Assembly: GCA_964635015.1 (NCBI GenBank)
Contig: CAZWMS010000037.1
Location: forward strand, 1 to 10,634
Direction: 5' to 3'
DNA length: 10,634 nt
Origin: CAJWPI01 sp964635015
GTDB lineage: Bacteria > Pseudomonadota > Gammaproteobacteria > Magnimaribacterales > Magnimaribacteraceae
Both the position numbers and the translations under genes were made by a program. The notes beneath the pieces are model-generated. The model had not been told where the DNA came from, ran no database searches, and worked only from the letters and a program-made list of their open reading frames with translations. Shown here one piece after another: positions 7,175 through 10,634 of this stretch; position 1 is the stretch's first letter; each line of letters opens with the position of its first letter.

Positions 7175-8491
7175 ATGAACGATACTCCACAAACTTTATT
7201 AGAAAGACTTAAATATATAGGACCAAGTGTTATTGTAACTGGAAGTGTAGTTGGGAGTGGATCAATAGCCCTCACCCCTCTTCTTGGAGCTGCTGCTGGT
7301 TTTGCTTTGTTGTGGTGGTTGTTAATCAGCTTGTGGAGCAAACCTGTCATCCAAGCGGAGATAAGCAGATATATCATTGTTAAAAAGAAAACTTTTCTAG
7401 AAGCTTTCTCTGACATGCCAGGTTTCAAAACAACTATTCAGGGTAAAACAACCTCTTGGCTTGTGTGGTTCATGTTTATCGGTGTTATTCCTTCTGTTGC
7501 TGGAATGGGAGGCTTGGCAGGGGCTGTTGCTGAAGCAGGAAATATGATGTTGCCGCAGATCAGTACACAAATATGGGTTGTGCTTTGCTGTTTTATTACT
7601 TGGCTTATTCTGTTTTGGGGTTCTTATCAAACTTTAGAAAAGACTCTTTTAGTTATGGTTGCATTTTTTTCTTTAGTTACTCTTATCATTGCTATTTCCA
7701 TGCAAACTACATCTTATGAGATTGGTATTACACAAATCTTGCAAGGTCTAACCTTCTCATTCCCTGCTGAACATGTAACTTTAGCCTTGGCTGTATTTGG
7801 TTTTACCGGAATTAGTTATGGTGAAATAATGGCCTATACCTATTGGTGTTTAGAAAAGGGTTATGCCAAAAAGGAAGACTATGGCATTGCTGAAACCAAA
7901 AGTTGGATAAAAGTAATGCAGACGGATGTTTGGGTGACCGTCATTTTTATCACTATCGGGACGGTTCCTTTCTTTCTTCTTGGTGCTGGAGTTTTGCATC
8001 CGCTAGGGTTGTATCCTCCTCCCGACGGAGACATTATTCAAACACTTCTCAATATGTTTACTAGTATCTTAGGCTACTGGGCTAAGTGGTTGTTTGTTGT
8101 TATGGCATTCTTTGTTTTATTTTCCACTTTACTTTCTGGTACTGCTGCTTTTACTCGAACTATTTCTGACTATCTAATATCAACTGGATTGGTGTTAGAA
8201 AAAAGTCAAACTCGACAAAAATTAATAAAGCTCATTGCATTCCTAATTCCTTTCTTCGCTTGTTTTTTCTATTTTGTCCTCCCCAACCCAATTACATTAT
8301 TATTAATTGCTGGTGTATGGGCTGCTCTAGGTTTGCCTATTGTGAATATTGGAGCTTTATATCTTGCCAGTAAACTGGATTCAGAGTTCCAACCTAAAAA
8401 ATCAACTAAAATGTTTTTATGGTTTACCCTGGTGTTCCAACTCTCTATGGCATCACTCATCATCTATAGTCAAGCAAAAGGGTTTTCTTAG
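7175..8491 (+). CDS. Nramp-superfamily (SLC11-like) transporter with non-classical core motifs
   Basis: 438 aa inner-membrane protein with about 11 hydrophobic helices: roughly 14-34, 39-57, 95-118, 133-149, 156-175, 200-222, 251-275, 300-322, 350-367, 373-397 and 412-431. The start of helix 1 (YIGPSVIVTGSVVGSGSIALTP), the helix-2 pattern with QAEISRY, and YWCLEKGYA after helix 6 resemble a divergent branch usually annotated as Nramp family divalent metal transporter. Where classical Nramp proteins carry the metal-binding DPGN of helix 1, this has GSGS (27-30); where they carry MPH in helix 6, this has a GISYGEIMAYTYW segment (212-224). Mn/Fe transport should therefore not be assumed; related branches include Mg2+ carriers and uncharacterised members. 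ATG at 7175 has only a weak A-rich ribosome site. Divergent from the hydrolase gene and 53 nt upstream of the LLM gene, so possibly co-transcribed with it. Confidence 0.8.
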   Translation: MNDTPQTLLERLKYIGPSVIVTGSVVGSGSIALTPLLGAAAGFALLWWLLISLWSKPVIQAEISRYIIVKKKTFLEAFSDMPGFKTTIQGKTTSWLVWFMFIGVIPSVAGMGGLAGAVAEAGNMMLPQISTQIWVVLCCFITWLILFWGSYQTLEKTLLVMVAFFSLVTLIIAISMQTTSYEIGITQILQGLTFSFPAEHVTLALAVFGFTGISYGEIMAYTYWCLEKGYAKKEDYGIAETKSWIKVMQTDVWVTVIFITIGTVPFFLLGAGVLHPLGLYPPPDGDIIQTLLNMFTSILGYWAKWLFVVMAFFVLFSTLLSGTAAFTRTISDYLISTGLVLEKSQTRQKLIKLIAFLIPFFACFFYFVLPNPITLLLIAGVWAALGLPIVNIGALYLASKLDSEFQPKKSTKMFLWFTLVFQLSMASLIIYSQAKGFS

Positions 8492-8526
8492 ACTTCGATT
8501 AAGTTAAAAAATCTGTTAAGTTGTAG

Positions 8527-8538
8527 TTCCGTGCGGAG
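8527..8538 (+). promoter_or_regulatory. Shine-Dalgarno of the LLM gene within a small inverted repeat
   Basis: GGAG at 8535-8538 sits 6 nt before the ATG at 8545, a much clearer ribosome site than those of most genes in the window. It can pair with TTCC (8527-8530) around a 4-nt loop in RNA, with one U-G pair. The stem is only 4 bp, so real occlusion of the site is doubtful. Confidence 0.4.
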
Positions 8539-8544
8539 AAGAAT

Positions 8545-9104
8545 ATGAAATTTGGAACATTTTATGAACACCAACTTCCAAGACCCTGGAAGGAAGGAGA
8601 TGAATTGAGACTTTTTCAAGAAGCACTAGATCAGGTAGAACTTGCTGATAAATTGGGTTTAGATTATGTGTGGGAGGTAGAACATCATTTTTTAGAAGAA
8701 TATTCCCACTCTTCAGCTCCAGAGGTATTTTTAGCAGCTTGTTCACAAAGAACAAAAAATATCCGCCTAGGACACGGTATTAAATTGATGCCACCTAATT
8801 ACAATCATCCAGCTAGAGTCGCTGAGGAAATAGCTAGTCTGGATCTTGTTTCCAATGGAAGGGTTGAATTTGGGACTGGTGAATCTTCTTCACTAGCTGA
8901 ATTGGGTGGATTCAATATTCCGGTTAACCTGAAACGTGAACAATGGCAAGAAGCTTTGGAACAAACTTGCAATATGATGGCAATGGAGCCTTATCCAGGC
9001 TATGAAGGTAAGTATTTTTCCATGCCCTGCAGAAATGTATTACCCAAACCTGTCCAAAGACCTCACCCCCCTTTATGGGTAGCTTGTTCTAATAGAGAAA
9101 CAAT
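8545..9104 (+). CDS. LLM-class (luciferase-like) flavin-dependent monooxygenase, 3' end lost in gap
   Basis: 186 complete codons are visible before the run of N. The N-terminal half of a bacterial-luciferase-type TIM barrel is clear: beta-1 MKFGTFYEHQLPRPW, WEVEHHF (43-49), the segment ending SAPEVFLAACSQRTKNIRLGHGI (57-79), NHPARVAEEIASLDLVSNGRVEFGTGESSS (87-116), and KPVQRPHPPLWVACSNRET (168-186). Such enzymes use reduced FMN from a partner reductase to oxidise organic substrates with O2; the substrate here is unknown. Comparable proteins that I recall are near 390 aa, so about half the gene is missing. The frame is open right up to the gap, with no sign of decay. It follows the transporter by 53 nt on the same strand. 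Confidence 0.88.
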
Positions 9105-9204
9105 NNNNNNNNNNNNNNNNNNNNNNNNNNNNNNNNNNNNNNNNNNNNNNNNNNNNNNNNNNNNNNNNNNNNNNNNNNNNNNNNNNNNNNNNNNNNNNNN
9201 NNNN
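9105..9204. other. Assembly gap (100 N)
   Basis: Exactly 100 unknown bases, the conventional placeholder for a gap of unknown size. The LLM gene enters from the left without its C-terminal half and the SnoaL-like gene ends in it from the right, so the true distance is probably 600 bp or more and could hide further genes. Confidence 0.95.
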
Positions 9205-9629
9205 TCTGGTTGATCATAAACATAACACAACTCAAGTTTGCGTTTTTTAATCCTCCATCCATCATAAGTTTTGCTTAAAGTATCCCAATACCAAAGCCCT
9301 ATAAAGAAAGCTTCCTCTTCTCCTGAATCGTTTAATAAAACCATTGGGTTATGACACATAGTTTTAGAAGTCGCTTTATCACCTTCCAGGTTTATAACAG
9401 GATTCCCCAGCATATGTTGGGTTCGAGGAAACTTAGCTAAAGCTTCTTCCAAATATGCATATATCGTTTTTAGATCTCCTGCTGGGCCACCTACTTCAGT
9501 AAAATCTATAGCTGCGTCTTTTGAGAAAACTGAATCTAGTTGCTGATAATTCTTAGAATCTATAGCCGTAGCATATGCGATCAATACTTCATTAATTTCT
9601 AATTTGTCAGATATTTCTTGAATGTCCAT
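9205..9629 (-). CDS. SnoaL/NTF2-like domain protein (3' end lost in gap)
   Basis: 141 complete codons are visible from ATG at 9629-9627. The pattern matches the nuclear transport factor 2 / SnoaL-like fold: an N-terminal helix with IAYATAIDSKNYQQLDSVFSKDAAIDF (17-43), HML around His72 (RTQHMLGNPVIN), then strands GDKATSKTMCHNPMVL and FFIGLWYWDTLSKTYDGWRIKKRKLEL. Tyr19, Asp24, Asp38 and His72 fall where dehydratase- or isomerase-type members keep polar pocket residues, but the family is functionally mixed and some members are non-enzymatic. Members are typically about 140-160 aa, so only a short C-terminal tail should be missing. It converges on the LLM gene across the gap and diverges from the aminotransferase gene, from which it is separated by 79 bp. 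It may act on a product of the neighbouring monooxygenase; that is inference. Confidence 0.83.
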
Positions 9630-9662
9630 AATATTATTTCTTTAAGTTGAGATTTTAAACAG

Positions 9663-9690
9663 GCTGTAATTACCCTATGATAATCACAGC
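9663..9690. promoter_or_regulatory. 28-bp operator-like inverted repeat in a divergent spacer
   Basis: The arms GCTGTAATTA (9663-9672) and TAATCACAGC (9681-9690) are inverted repeats matching at 9 of 10 positions, separated by 8 nt. The left arm includes the 8-mer palindrome GTAATTAC (9666-9673). A -10-like TATGAT (9676-9681) for the aminotransferase gene lies in the centre, which would suit a repressor site. No T-tract follows on either strand, so it does not look like a terminator. It lies between the SnoaL-like gene (minus) and the aminotransferase gene (plus). Confidence 0.5.
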
Positions 9691-9708
9691 TTTTATGCAA
9701 TATATTTA

Positions 9709-10634
9709 ATGGAAAGTAAAACCACTCAAGAACTATGGCCTTCCTTCCCAACGTTGGAAAGAGTGTATATTGAAAAAGCAGAAGGTGCTTATCTCTATGG
9801 AAAAGATAACCTTAAAATTTTAGATGCTGCAGGCGGTGCCATAGTTGTGAATTTGGGACATGGAAGAAAAGAAGTTGCTGATGCCATATACAAAGCTACA
9901 ACTAACAATGCATATATTCTTCCCCCTTGGTCTTGTCAAGAAAGAGAGCAATTAATTGCAGAATTAAAAGAACATTGGTTACCAAGCTATTTGACAAGAG
10001 TACATCTTTCTTCCGGGGGTTCAGAAGCCAATGAGGCGGCTATAAAAATTGCTATTCAATATCAAGCAGCTAGAGGTAAGCCTGAAAAAAGAAAAATTCT
10101 AACGCGCTCCCTTTCTTATCATGGTACTACCATTAGTATGGCAGCTATGTCCGGTCACGCAAGTAGAAAGAAGGGACTGGAAAGTTTCTTAAAAAAATAT
10201 ACTGCTACTGAAACACCCTATCCTCTTAGGTGTCCTTTAGGAAAGCATCATCCAGAAGCTTTGAATTACTATATTGAGGATCTTGAGAAAGTAATTAAAA
10301 AAGTTGGTTCTAAAAATATAGCTGCCCTTATTGCAGAACCCATCATTGGGTCAAGTGGAGGTGCCATAACTCCCCCTGCAGATTACTGGAAAAAGGCCCA
10401 AGAGATTTTAAAGAAGAATGATATTTTGCTAATAGCTGATGAAGTAATGACAGGATTTGGAAGAGTGGGTGAGAAATTTGCTTCTAATTTATATGATATT
10501 AGCCCTGATATTCTTGTAGCTGGAAAAGGTATGGCAGGTGGTTATGCTGCTATTTCAGGCACATATAGTACAGATAAAATAGTAGACACAATTGGAGACA
10601 AAGGTTACGAAGTTATGTTTCATACTTTTGCCGC
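9709..10634 (+). CDS. Class III PLP-dependent aminotransferase (3'-partial)
   Basis: A reading frame open from ATG at 9709 to the right edge; 308 complete codons. Class III (fold type I) hallmarks are present: LDAAGGAIVVNLGHGRKEVADAI near the N-terminus, the PLP phosphate loop SSGGSEANEAAIK (Gly103-Asn108), SYHG with Tyr137-His138 stacking on the cofactor, IAEPIIGSSGGAI, the DEVMTGFGR motif with Asp244 contacting the pyridine nitrogen, and the Schiff-base Lys273 in AGKGMAGGYA. About 130-150 residues are missing compared with usual lengths near 440-460. The RCPLGKHHPE segment after residue 170 resembles the RCPFG element of the broad 'aspartate aminotransferase family' group that acts on omega-amino groups, amines or amino acids; the exact substrate is unknown. 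No clear Shine-Dalgarno precedes the ATG. It is transcribed away from the SnoaL-like gene. Confidence 0.92.
   Translation, partial: MESKTTQELWPSFPTLERVYIEKAEGAYLYGKDNLKILDAAGGAIVVNLGHGRKEVADAIYKATTNNAYILPPWSCQEREQLIAELKEHWLPSYLTRVHLSSGGSEANEAAIKIAIQYQAARGKPEKRKILTRSLSYHGTTISMAAMSGHASRKKGLESFLKKYTATETPYPLRCPLGKHHPEALNYYIEDLEKVIKKVGSKNIAALIAEPIIGSSGGAITPPADYWKKAQEILKKNDILLIADEVMTGFGRVGEKFASNLYDISPDILVAGKGMAGGYAAISGTYSTDKIVDTIGDKGYEVMFHTFA

Noticed and set aside
7171..7630. Minus-strand reading frames opposite the transporter gene
   Set aside because: They are low-complexity shadows of the membrane protein's coding sequence with no family likeness.
8516..8755. 79-codon minus-strand frame opposite the start of the LLM gene
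   Set aside because: The plus-strand LLM protein is unmistakable and has a good ribosome site; the opposite frame shows no domain.
9063..9213. Continuation of the LLM and SnoaL-like frames through the N run
   Set aside because: The gap length is a placeholder, so frame and residues across it carry no information; both genes are ended at the gap edges.
9647..9681. A full -35/-10 promoter TTGAGA (9647-9652) with TATGAT (9676-9681)
   Set aside because: The spacing is 23 nt, too long for a standard sigma-70 promoter; only the -10-like element is mentioned.

Overview
The window is A+T-rich and gene-dense. It looks like a chromosomal segment of a marine-type gammaproteobacterium; the low-GC, compact style resembles SAR86-like lineages, but that placement is an inference from gene content and composition, not a computed phylogeny. 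LpxC shows an outer membrane with lipid A. The block lpxC-secA-argJ-(ThiE-like)-yacG-coaE matches a neighbourhood known from Gammaproteobacteria.

Left part (3-5425, plus strand): lpxC lacks only its first few codons and is followed by secA, argJ and a small ThiE/TenI-like gene. The spacings from secA to argJ and from argJ to the ThiE-like gene are 3 and 2 nt, so these three are probably one transcription unit. A small hairpin plus T-tract overlaps the lpxC stop codon, and an extended -10-like element lies just before secA.

Middle part (5412-7083, minus strand): an alpha/beta hydrolase gene, coaE and yacG run towards the plus-strand block and end tail-to-tail with it, overlapping it by 14 bp. 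The coaE stop and yacG start share one base (TAATG).

Right part (7175-10634): a divergent junction carrying inverted repeats leads into genes that are not part of the conserved block. These are an 11-helix Nramp-superfamily transporter without the classical metal-binding motifs, a luciferase-like (LLM) flavin monooxygenase cut by an assembly gap, a SnoaL/NTF2-like small protein on the minus strand (also cut by the gap), and a class III PLP aminotransferase running off the right edge. The last two diverge from a 79-bp spacer holding a 10-bp-arm inverted repeat. This part looks like an accessory metabolic region (uptake, oxidation, transamination), but its substrate cannot be read from the sequence.

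The gap at 9105-9204 is exactly 100 N and is almost certainly a placeholder: about 200 residues of the LLM protein are missing, which needs far more than 100 bp. No tRNA, rRNA, CRISPR array, insertion sequence or prophage gene was seen. No gene-free stretch exceeds 300 bases. The most interesting items are the transporter with altered core motifs, the ThiE-like domain that has lost its usual Nudix partner, a SecA without the C-terminal zinc-binding tail, and the two operator-like repeats at divergent promoters.
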